Assembly (NCBI GenBank): GCA_033725935.1
Contig: MU867085.1
Span: 1-64,000 of the forward strand
Direction: 5' to 3'
Length of the DNA: 64,000 nt
DNA from: Cladorrhinum sp. PSN259
Lineage: Eukaryota; Ascomycota; Sordariomycetes; Sordariales; Podosporaceae
This document shows, in pieces, positions 53,601-63,273 of the stretch. How positions within the stretch are numbered: the stretch's first letter is position 1; every line of letters starts with the position of its first letter. Below the pieces are notes generated by a model. It was not told the origin of the DNA, ran no database searches, and saw only the letters and a list, made by a program, of their open reading frames with translations. The position numbers and the translations under genes are program-made.

Positions 53601-56600
53601 CGCGAGAGGCTGGTCAAGTACGCCAGGAAGATGCAGGTCGGCCAGCGGGATGCCCTGGTGAGCTACCTGCTACAGCAGAAAGATGTGCAGGACTTGGGCC
53701 TCTGGGACGCCGACTCGCTGTTCGAATACTTCTTCATTGACGTCCTGATGGGGCCGGAGCTCCAGACGACGAGGACGAAACAAGCTGTGTCGACAATTCA
53801 ACTGTACGTGCAAAGGTGTATTCTTGGGCTGGAACAGGACAGCGGTGTGTTTCCCGAAAATGTCTCTCGCCCGCAGTGGGCATGGATGCAAAGGTTCTCT
53901 CTCTGGGAGGCGAACCGCAAGCTGGCTCTCTACCCGGAGAACTGGATTGACCCGAGCCTGCGAGACAACAAGACTGATATCTTTAAGACGTTTGAGAGGG
54001 CGCTATTGGCAAACGACCTCAGCATGGAGACGTTTACAAAGAGCATTCGAGACTACATCTGCAGCCTGCATGATATCTCAGACTTGAACGTCCAGGCGTA
54101 CATTCAAGATGTCTATCCACCACGGCCTGCCGAGTCTGACGCCAAAGAGACCAAGTTGAAAGTCGGATCACAGCTCACCGAGTCGTATCACTTCTTTGCA
54201 GCCACTCGGACATCGCCGTACGAGTATTATTACCGCAAAATGGACATCACTCCTCCCTTTAAGCATGTATTTTGGTCTCCATGGACCAAGATCGATGTGG
54301 ATATCATGCATGTTGAAGCTGATTGGGACGGCGCTGCGCTGGATTCGACCGGTGTTTATCTCATTCCTGTCATGCGAGGCCGACGGCTCTATCTCTTCAT
54401 GCCACAAATCATGCTCAAGACAACGCCCAACCAAGAGTCTTTTAAAGCTGGCAAGGAAGCGAAGAAACCATTCAGCTACAGGAACATGGCAGATCGACCA
54501 GTAAACTCGTCGCAACCGGGCAAAAAGTGGGAGGTGCGGCTGGCCTGGTCCGAGCTGATTGATGGTCAATGGCTTCCAAAGAAGACCTCGACGGCTACAA
54601 TCTGTGTCGAGGCGCGAGCCGTCTCGAACCTGAACAACCAGCTCCCCTCGATTGCCAACTTCCACTTTTACGTTAGGACGAGAAACAAGACAGACTTGAA
54701 GAATGACTTTTTCTCCATCGGCGTGGGATGCCAGTATGCCGACTCTTCTTACTGGTATCTGGGCTCTTTTGACGTCAAGGGCGACATCGTCTCTGTGTCG
54801 CATCCCGCAAAGCTGGAACAGGCCGACAACAAGCACTCGGCGATAGACACCAAGTTCAACAAGTACACGGCCAAGTACTCGGTAGCTATTTTGAATAGCT
54901 CCAAGCAGCATTACGGAGACGCCACCCTCAGTCCGTTACTAACTCTACCGGAGGTTGAAGAGTCTGATTCCAGCAAGACGGAGATCTCCTAGACGCTGAC
55001 ATATGACGGAACTGAGACAACCAAAGATGACTACAAGATCAGCGGACTGGTGTATGACGTACTGAAGCCCAGGTCAAGCCCGTCTTCCAAGTTCACCTAT
55101 CTCGTGGGCGGTTTCCAGCAGGACACAACGGGCACGGAGCTAGCCAGGCTGGGCGTAAACGAGACGTTCAATTTTCCCTCATCCTTGTCGTTGAAACGGG
55201 CAATCCGGTCTTCGGACGGCGGCGACGGCCAAGATGGAGGTACAGCAAGAAGCGCCATTGCCAAGCTGTCGGAGACGCCAGCCGACATTCTCATCGAGGT
55301 GTTTGGCAAGCGCAACGGGTCGTACCACGAGATGTCGTCTCCCTACGCCCTTTACAGCTGGGAGATTTGCGTGCATGCCGTGATGCTGGCCATGGAGCGC
55401 CTGCTCGCCACGCAGCAGTTTGAGCTCGCCATCAAGGTCGCCCGGCTGGTGTTTAACCCCACGGCAGAGGGCTCCACGAAGGATCGCTGCTGGATGTTCC
55501 CTCCCTTTCAAGAGCTAGCCAACGCCGGCCACCAATCGCTCAAGGACATCCTGGCCAATTTGGAAAATGCCACCAACGCCGACGGCGGCGGTGGCGGTGG
55601 CGTGGGAATATCGGAGAAACTGCAGAGCTCGACTCGTTCGGTGGCTCACGCCGCAGCCAGAGGTCAGCCAGTAGCTTACATGAAGCGCATCATGGTCAAG
55701 TATGTCGAGATACTCATGGCGGCAGGCGACGAGCACTTCCGGCAGGGCTCACTAGAGGCTCTCCCACTGGCTATCCAGCGGTACATCGAAGCTGGCCATG
55801 TGCTAGGGCCCGATCCTCCTGTCAAGCCCAGCATTGGCAAGCGTAAGATCAAGACCTTTGAGACTCTCGACGACATCGTCGACCTGGAGCTCGAGTTCCC
55901 CTTCAGCTGCGAGATGCATCCACGCAGCAAAGGGGACGAACAAGTCATCAACCCGAATGGATACCTCTGCACTATGCGGACGTCTTATTTCTCCATTCCG
56001 CCCAACCCTGAGCTGGCAAGACTGAGGACCGAGCTGAAGCTTCGCCTCTACCGTATTCGAAACTCGCTCGACATTCGCGGAAACCCCATCAAGTACGCCA
56101 TTCTCGAGCCGTCAATCAACCCCGGCAAACTCGCCAGCCTCGCAGCCAGCAGCGGCGGGCTCTCAGCGTCGGCGGCCATCATGTCGATGGAGGAGAATAA
56201 CAGCCCGATGCCCAACTATCGGTTTGCCCACATCATCGCGCGAGCGTACGACATGTGCGGCGAGCTGCGTTCGTTCGGCGAACAGCTCCTGGCCATCAAG
56301 GAGAAGAAAGATGGCGAAGCGCTCGCGGCTCTGCGGGCGCGCCACGACGTGGCTGTTCAGGACATGGCGATCGGCCTCAAGAGGCTGCATCTCGACGAGG
56401 CGCGCCGCACGCTCGAGGCCATGGAGCGCACCCGCCAGAGCCACGTCGCCAAGCTGTCGTACTACCTCTCTCTGATAGGCGAGAAGCCGGCCGACTGGAT
56501 CCCCGCAGCAGACAAAGACTTTCGCGAGCTCGAGCAGATGTGGGAGCCCGTCGTGAGCCAGGGCGAGCTGCGCATGACGCTTTCGGAGAAGGTAGAGATG

Positions 56601-58280
56601 GACACGGCTGAAGTAGCCGCCAAGATGAACCAGAACGCGTCGGCGATCGACCTACACGCCTCGGTACTAGTCGCGCTGCCGAACCTCATGGAGAACATCG
56701 AGCCCATGGGCATGGGTGTCAGCTTCAAAATGGACGCGGCAAACATCGCGCAGGGGATGGGCCTCATATCGCAGGTCATGAAGATGGGGGCGTCGATGGT
56801 TTCAGAGTTGGGCGCCCGCACCGCCAAGAAGGGTCAACTGCTCAAGCAGCTTCAGGATAGGAGGCTGCAGGCTAATCTCGCCGGGCACGACATCAAGAAC
56901 GTGGACAAGCAGATCGAGGCGCAGAAGAAGCGCATTGAGGCCGCCGAGAAGGAGATTGAGCAGCAGCTTGAGATGGCCAAGAACGCGCGCGAGGTGGAGG
57001 AGTGGTACAAGGCCAAGTTTACAGGCGAGCAGCTCTACCTTTGGATGGAGAACTCGGTGCGCACCATGTACTACGAGGCATACACGCTGGCGATGGAGTT
57101 GGCGAGGCGGGCCGAGAGGGTGATGCGGTTTGAGAACGGATCGCGACAAAACGAGAGCTTCATCCGACCCGAAGGCTACTGGGACTCGTCGCGGGCGGGT
57201 CTACTGGCGGGACAGAACCTGATGCTCGCACTCAAGCGCATGGAGATGACATACCAAGAACGCAAAGCGCACGACTTCGAAGTAACCAAGTCAGTATCCC
57301 TCCGAGCCGTCGACCCTCTTGCACTCATTACCCTCCGTGAGACCGGTTCGGCCGAGTTCTCGCTGCCGGAGACGTTGTTTGACATGGACTTCCCGGGGCA
57401 CTACATGCGTCGCATCAAAACCGTATCCGCAACAATCCCATGCGTAGTGGGGCTGCACACCAGCATCGGCGCCACACTGACGCTCGTCAAACACCGGTAT
57501 CGCGTAGACGGGACAGCTACAAGCTGGAGCGAGTACGTCAAGCAGAGAGGCCAGGACGACGGCGCTGCGTTCACGACGGACCGCATACCCCTCGAATCAA
57601 TTGCCGTGTCGACGGGACAGAACGACTCCGGCTTGTTCGAACTTGATTTCCACGGGGAGCGGTTCCTCCCGTTTGAGGGCGCGGGCTTGGTCAGCACTTG
57701 GCGATTAGATTTACCGACGGCGATGAGGCAGTTTGACTACCACACCATTGCCGATGTGGTCTTGCAGGTGCGGTATACGGCGCGCAATGGCGGAGCTGGG
57801 CTGCGGGCAGCAGCGTCCGATTCGGTGCGGCAGCTACTGAGGGATGTCAAGATGGCGGGCGGGCTGGGCCTGCTGAGCACGGTTTAGGATTTGAGGGGCG
57901 AGTGGGCGAATGAGTGGTTTTTGCTAGCTCGAGAGATGGCAGGAGGGAAAAACGAACATGCATCGGTGATGCTGGGTGAAGTGGCTTCTCGCCTGCCGTA
58001 CTGGACAAGAGGGCAGACAGTCAAGGTCGATAAGGTCACGCTTGTGGTGTCACCCGCTAGGGAAGATTGGAAGCAGAGGATTAAGCTGAGCGTGTGCAAG
58101 ACGAAAGATTGGACGCCGGGGAAGGTTGGGGATAAGGCGACGAAGCTCGAGTGTGTGGGGTTAGCGACGACGGTGGAGAATCGGGATAACTGGAAGTTGA
58201 TTGTTGATGTGAAGAATGCTGGAGAGGAAGAGCTGAAAATTGAGAGGTTGTTGGTGCTGGTTGGGTATAGTATTTTGTAG
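50603..58280 (+). pseudogene. TcA-like subunit of a Tc (insecticidal toxin complex) toxin, disrupted
   Basis: About 2,560 codons of TcA-type sequence lie in order on the plus strand. 50603-51225 starts abruptly without ATG at the RRPDLQKIEL / YIDLANEVMESF region found well inside TcA proteins. The frame then shifts near 51200, near 51740 and at about 52212, and stays in one frame to 58280. Domains: ABC-toxin N-type region (about 53600-54050), neuraminidase-like region (about 54180-54960, WSPWTKIDVDI, GRRLYLFMPQ), the long helical pore-forming segment (about 56200-57050, with DKQIEAQKKRIEAAEKEIEQ), and the TcB-binding C-terminus (about 57140-58270; PEGYWDSSRAGLLAG, DFPGHYMRRIKTVSATIPC, FDYHTIADVVLQVRYTAR). 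In-frame stops are TAA 52590, TAA 52806, TAG 54990 and TAG 57885, each one C-to-T change from a Gln codon. No TcB or TcC partner is in the window. The gene is non-functional as read. TcA proteins are mainly bacterial, so past horizontal transfer is likely (inference). Confidence 0.85.
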
Positions 58281-58804
58281 TTACCTATGATATGATTGAA
58301 CCATTGTCGGTAGAAACATTAACTATGTTAGGCAACCGACTGGAGGAGAACAAAGGGGTGACATATAGAGACGGAGGAGACCAATTCAGCTCAGATACCT
58401 GAAAACCCTTGTCTCTATTATTCCTCTGGTAGGCAGGTGCTTGTCAGATAACAGCGATGCTTGTTGGGTTGCACATTAGACTAGCAATTGGATTAAGATC
58501 ATGAAGAGAGCGAATTGTGCGTATTCCTTTCTATCCTCCTGAGAGTCCTCTGAGCCTCATTCTTATGGCTGTGCCCGCACAAACATCCTAGTGTGACGAT
58601 CACTTTATTCCCACCCTGCCCCCCTATCCCTACCGAAGCCGTCATTACTATCGTAGGTGTCCGTTTAATAAGTGTTTACATTAGGAGGAAAGGATTAGGA
58701 GAATGCAACTGTAGGATTATCTATGGGTAAAACATGTGGTTTTTTATAGACGCATATCTTAAAGCCAGTAGAAAAGCCCCCACAGCCAATTAATCTTTAC
58801 AGGG
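58281..58804. other. Intergenic region with dispersed repeat R2
   Basis: 3' flanks of the TcA-like pseudogene and of the DJ-1-like gene, which converge here. It contains the right copy of R2. No gene. Confidence 0.4.
58450..58612 (+). repeat. Dispersed repeat R2, right copy
   Basis: Same orientation as 44208-44400, with shared words GTCAGATAACAGC, CAATTGGATTAAGATCA and CTTATGGCTGTGCC. Boundaries approximate. Confidence 0.5.
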
Positions 58805-59563
58805 TTACTGCCCCTTCATCTTTTCAATAAACCTCTTCCCCAGCGAATCAGCAGCTAACGGATTATCCCCCGTCACGACCTCTCTATCTTCCGTAATGCT
58901 CCCCAAGGCCGTCGAGATACCCTCAACCATCTCCGCCCCGGCCTCGGTCAGGCTCGACGCTACCTTAGTTATCTCACCTCTAAACACAGCCGTCTCCATG
59001 AATTTCTCCTCGGCGTCGGACCAGCTCGTAAGCTTGTAACCATTATACGCGAACTCCTTACCGCCCGCATACTTTGTCGAAAGAAACGCGTATGGGCCGT
59101 GGCACAGGGCCGCCGTAGGCTTGTGCTCGGCATGGAAATGGTTCAGGATGCGCCCGAGCTCGGGGTTGTCGCCGAGATCCGACAGCGGCGCATGTCCGCC
59201 GGGGATAAAGACGCCCGCGTAGCTTTTGAGGTCTTCGTCGCTGATTTGGGAGAATTTTTTCGGCCTCGAAAATCCGTTCTCCCGCTTCATCCTTTCAATG
59301 AGGTCCAACTCGCGCCTGCGCTCGTAAAAGTTGCCGGCGAAGGCGGCAAGGGAGACGCTCAAAGGATCGGGTGTGGGTTCCTTGCCTTCGGGCGAGGCAA
59401 AGGTCACCTCGTACCCTTCTTCCAAGAGGCGGGAGAGAGGTTTAGCGAGCTCCATGAGAAAGTAGCCTGATTGTTGCTGGATTGTTTTTCCCTCGGCACC
59501 TACGTTGTACAGGGGGAAGGATGCCGCGTCGGACATGATGATGAGGACCTTTTTGGACGACAT
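58805..59563 (-). CDS. DJ-1/PfpI family protein, HSP31-like (glyoxalase III type)
   Basis: 252 residues, one exon. A flavodoxin-like glutamine-amidotransferase fold: the N-terminus SSKKVLIIMSDAASFPLYN, then GYEVTFASPEGKEPTPDP, YAGVFIPGGHAPLSDL (the G-G-H turn) and the nucleophile elbow AALCHGPYAF with Cys154. TSWSDAEEKFME follows, as in the HSP31-type class. Length and motifs match fungal HSP31-like proteins, which detoxify methylglyoxal to lactate and protect against stress. The triad Cys154-His155 plus an acidic residue appears intact. The start is clear (ATG followed by conserved sequence). It is intact directly beside strongly decayed DNA. Confidence 0.9.
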   Translation of the reverse strand: MSSKKVLIIMSDAASFPLYNVGAEGKTIQQQSGYFLMELAKPLSRLLEEGYEVTFASPEGKEPTPDPLSVSLAAFAGNFYERRRELDLIERMKRENGFSRPKKFSQISDEDLKSYAGVFIPGGHAPLSDLGDNPELGRILNHFHAEHKPTAALCHGPYAFLSTKYAGGKEFAYNGYKLTSWSDAEEKFMETAVFRGEITKVASSLTEAGAEMVEGISTALGSITEDREVVTGDNPLAADSLGKRFIEKMKGQ

Positions 59564-59819
59564 TTTGAAAGACTTGATGGAAGTTGAGCGGATTGCTAAA
59601 GCTCGGATCCGGGACGTGTTTGGACGATAAAGTAGGGGAGTGTTGAAAGAGGTACTCTAGTAGTCCGGAGGCACAAGGAACGTTTTTGATGGTGGAAGCA
59701 GACTTCTATGACGTCACCACTGTAACCACACAACGTCACTGATGGCGATGTCCGTTTAATACCGGAAAGTAGCAGCAATAGGCCTAGTGTAATTATCATC
59801 TGTATAATTTCTACTTATT

Positions 59820-59950
59820 TTCCGAAACTACGTTCTATAGTAGGGATAGTTAAAAGTATGTAATATTATTTAAATCTACCAGTTCTATTACTTAAGCTCA
59901 TCCTTTTTATAAGCTTATGCTAAGGTTCGGTTAAGTCTTTGTAAAGAGAG
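59820..59950 (+). repeat. Dispersed repeat R1, right copy
   Basis: Same orientation as 41752-41890. TCCGAAACTACGTT, GGATAGTTAAAAGTA, TTTAAATCTACC and GCTAAGGTTCGGTTA are shared. Confidence 0.7.
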
Positions 59951-62436
59951 ATGATACACTGGAAGAGAGGTATACTAGTCAGGTATCGACACGACAGCAG
60001 AAGAGCAGTATATTGATCAAGTCTCTATGGTTGCAAGACTAATCCTTAGGGATCAGAGATTGGGAATGCTAGCGGTAGTGAGGCAGCTCTTTTATGCTTG
60101 AGACTCCTTTGTCTCATGCGCTCCCTTCTGTTTCCAGGAAGGTTCCTTCCTAAAACGGGCAGGTTACCTCCTGCATTCAAATGCCAGTTTCCCTTTCTGA
60201 GGGATCTTGTTACAGTCTTAGTTAAGTGGCTTATAATAAAAAGAAGGGTTTAAGGCATAACTAATGTATCGAATGATCGTTATGACGAAGGTTTATTCTT
60301 AACTATACGTTCCATATTAGCAGAGCTATGTGAGGGAGTCTTAAAGACCCTTAGTAAGCGAGCAAAGGATAGACTGTAATTAATTTTTAGACTTTTTCTC
60401 TTTATCTTATCTTATTACTAGTTGCCCGGAGGTTCAAGTGTGTTGTGAAAGGAAGGAGATGGGTGGGAAGAAGATGGATGGGAAGAAGATGGATGGGAAG
60501 AAGATGGATGGGAGGCATGAATTTATAGTGGAAGGTTGCCTAGTGGTTCTTGATTCAGTGCGCCCAGGGCAAATGCCCTGGCAGCTGGCCTTATCACCAC
60601 ATCTGGCGACAGTTGAAGGTATCGCGAGATCTTGGTTGTGGGCGTTGTCGTGACGCCTGCGACCGAGTCGTGCCTTATCAATCGAGCCATGTATAAAGTG
60701 TGTATAATTATTTCATTATTATTTGGGTTATTTTTTTCCGGTTATGCCCGATAACGCTCAGAATCAACAACGATCTTATTATTAGTTTAATTATATACTC
60801 CCAAGGCATTATAGTTATCCAATACTCCGCTAGATTACCAAATCTTTAATAAGCGTTATTCCGATGTTTTGGTAGTCCCGACTCCCTTAACGTACTCGAG
60901 ATTAAGTCGTCGTCCTAGCCTTACCGTATAAAAGCTCGGAATATAGTTCTAAGAGAGGCAGTACTCCCTATAACAACTAATTACTATTTGTGCGCTGTAT
61001 GATTCCTGTTGTACTCGATTATATCATAAACATTTTTGAATTATATAATGTAGCGGAAGCTTAAGGATGCAGAATCGAAGGGGTAGAACCATGCATTCGA
61101 AGCAATTGAAAGATAATTTTAGGCTGAAATATCCCGAGCTTTACTACTTCCCTGCTCCGGGAGTCTCCTTTATCTATTAGCTAAACCCCATCCTCTTGTT
61201 AAGGCTTCTCTAAACTCATATAAATATTAACCCGAGGTTAACCTTCTTTTTCAGCCTAGCCTTTCGTTGTGTGTACTTGCATTGAATTAATCCATACCTA
61301 TATTGTATTAAGTTCCTGCAGCTTGCTACTTTATATTCCGAAGCCTAGATGCCTTAGCCTAAAGAGCCGCGTAGACGGCGGCTGTGGCAATAAAAGTCGA
61401 CGTAGTAAACGAATATCGAAGCCCGTTGTTGTATAATAAGAAAATTAGCGATACATCTAACGAGGAATCCGAACACGAAACTGTATCAAACTACGAATCG
61501 CTATACATATCAAGCATCGAAGTCCGCTACCACCCCCCCCTCCACCAGAGTTTGGCCACGAGACGTAGATAACGAAACCCTTTCCGTCCCCCTCGTCTTA
61601 CATACATCATCACTCGCTAAAGTCACGGTCGACCTCCACAAAAGCCCAGCAGAAGCCTATCGCATAGGCGACCGCTATCACTTCTGGTTTTCCTCCCGCT
61701 TCGGCTTTCTAGTAGCCCTCGTCTACCTCGGCGATAGCCGCCGTGCCGTCATCGGCAAATCTCTTCTTCCGCCCGGGACCGCTCCCGCTTCAACAGCCCA
61801 ACAATCATCCTTAACGTCCAAGTCCAGCTAGCTCTCCACCCTCTCCTCTTACATGTACCTCCCCGGCGCCTCAGCCTAAAGTAACCTAGTCTGCCTCCGC
61901 CGCCCCCTGGCTCACCTTTACAGACTGCGTACCCCTCCTTATCGCCACCCACTCCTCTCTTCCGGCCGTCTCCTCCCGCCTCCGGACTCTACCCCGGTCC
62001 CGACACGAGTTTGAACGTGGAATAAGAGACGGGGGACCCCGTCGGTGGGGGGGAGAGATGGGTGAGTGTGAAGGCGGGGGATGAGGTGGGCGTTCTGAAG
62101 AGGATTCACGAGAGAACTGTTTAGGACTGGGAGGGTCTAAGTTGATGCTGCAGGAGGCATGTGGTGCTTGTTTGGAAAGGTAAGGGAACGGAGATGACAG
62201 TGATAGTAATCTAACGCTAATTTAGGGGTTAGAGATAGTACGCACTGCCTATTTCGATATGATAAAGATGACTATAGGTGCTGTCATAATCTCTCTACAT
62301 TGGGAGTACTTTGCGAGAACTAACGTGGGATGATCTAGAAATGGGATCGGGCTGCAAATCACTTTGCCTAGCAAGGGTTTGGATCTCTGGAAGCGAGCTT
62401 AGCCAGCCGTGGGAACGAACGGTTCGCTAGGCCCTA
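59951..62436. other. AT-rich region with a 15-bp tandem repeat and a possible decayed ORF
   Basis: 60465-60513 holds three full copies and a partial of GGGAAGAAGATGGAT. From 60700 to 61350 the sequence is AT-rich without frames. Between 61384 and about 61880 two plus-strand frames read protein-like: IKVDVVNEYRSPLLYNKKIS, then in another frame LSVPLVLHTSSLAKVTVDLH and YRIGDRYHFWFSSRFGFLVA. A later piece is VKAGDEVGVLKRIHERTV near 62070. These may be parts of one decayed gene, but the family is not recognised. Nothing else is supported. Confidence 0.35.
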
Positions 62437-62783
62437 CGGAGGTCGCGGCCAAAAGTGATGACACTTTTCTGTTAATCACGCACGGACCAGTCCAGGTTTG
62501 TACCCCAGGGTTAAATACCCCTAACCCTAACCCAGTTATCAAACTTTCAAGAATAACACCACCATTTCAATTCCAAAACTTATGCAACTTACTATATAGA
62601 CGTAAGGCAGTAGTTAAAAGCAGCTGAAATAAAAATGCTTATATGAAAAGTGGTGATAATTGAGATATTTCATTGCGTATGCAAATCGAGAAAGCCACAG
62701 TGCGGAGTGCGCGGCTCATACTCCATACTGTCTTGGCAGGGGCGCTATCAAAAAAGTGTCATCACTTTTGGCCGCGACCTCCG
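62437..62783. mobile_element. Non-autonomous DNA transposon (MITE) with perfect 32-bp TIRs
   Basis: 62437-62468 (CGGAGGTCGCGGCCAAAAGT followed by GATGACACTTTT) is repeated exactly in inverted orientation at 62752-62783. Both ends are flanked by TA (62435-62436, 62784-62785), the target duplication of Tc1/mariner-like elements. Total length is 347 bp, with no coding capacity and an AT-rich interior. The perfect TIRs show no RIP damage, so the insertion is recent. The TIR differs from that of the pogo element at 11.5 kb, so a different transposase would mobilise it. A (CCCTAA)-like stretch lies at about 62518-62533 inside. Confidence 0.9.
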
Positions 62784-62785
62784 TA

Positions 62786-63273
62786 CCACACCAAACCCAC
62801 GCTTTAGTTAGGTGATGGTGCGTGGTACATGAGCTCTGCCAGCGGCATGCATGAACTATCGAAAGCCACTAGAAATGGTGAAACGCGCAGCCAATAGTCG
62901 AGCTAAAAAAAAAAAAAAAACCAGGCTCCTACATGACCCTCTCATATCACGACTTTTTCCTTACCGGAGGGGCACAAGGCATACTCGAACCACTAAGCTG
63001 GATTCTGCACCTTGTCTATCGACTTTTCCCCCATGGCAGCCTTCAGGAGAGGCGCCTCGTGATTTCTATCCAGGGCCAGTCTATTGACAATGCCCAGCCT
63101 TAGAATGCTACCCATCCTTGTTGTCGGTTTAGGATTCGGGGTTACGACATGATAATCACTTCAAGAGTTTGTCCGGACGCAGCATGATTCATAAGTCTAT
63201 ATATACCCCCGGTGAGGGTATTATCCTTGAAATGGAGTTAAAGACGGGCAGCTGATAACTCCTCACTTGCACT
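62786..63273. other. Intergenic region upstream of the last gene
   Basis: No gene. A poly-A run of about 17 lies at 62906-62922. The last 150 bp should contain the promoter of the gene at 63274; a TATATATA word lies at about 63199. Confidence 0.4.

Noticed and set aside
54168..54911. A 247-codon minus-strand open frame inside the TcA-like region
   Set aside because: It is antisense to well-conserved neuraminidase-like sequence, has no motif and no splice signals; it is a shadow caused by GC-rich codon structure.
50603..58280. Introns as an explanation for the stops and frame changes in the TcA-like gene
   Set aside because: Three of the stops lie in sequence conserved on both sides in the same frame, with no suitable GT-AG pair that would remove the stop and keep the domain. 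The frame changes overlap coding-like sequence on both sides.
62515..62536. A chromosome end, based on CCCTAA units
   Set aside because: Only about two units, internal to a MITE, with normal sequence on both sides.
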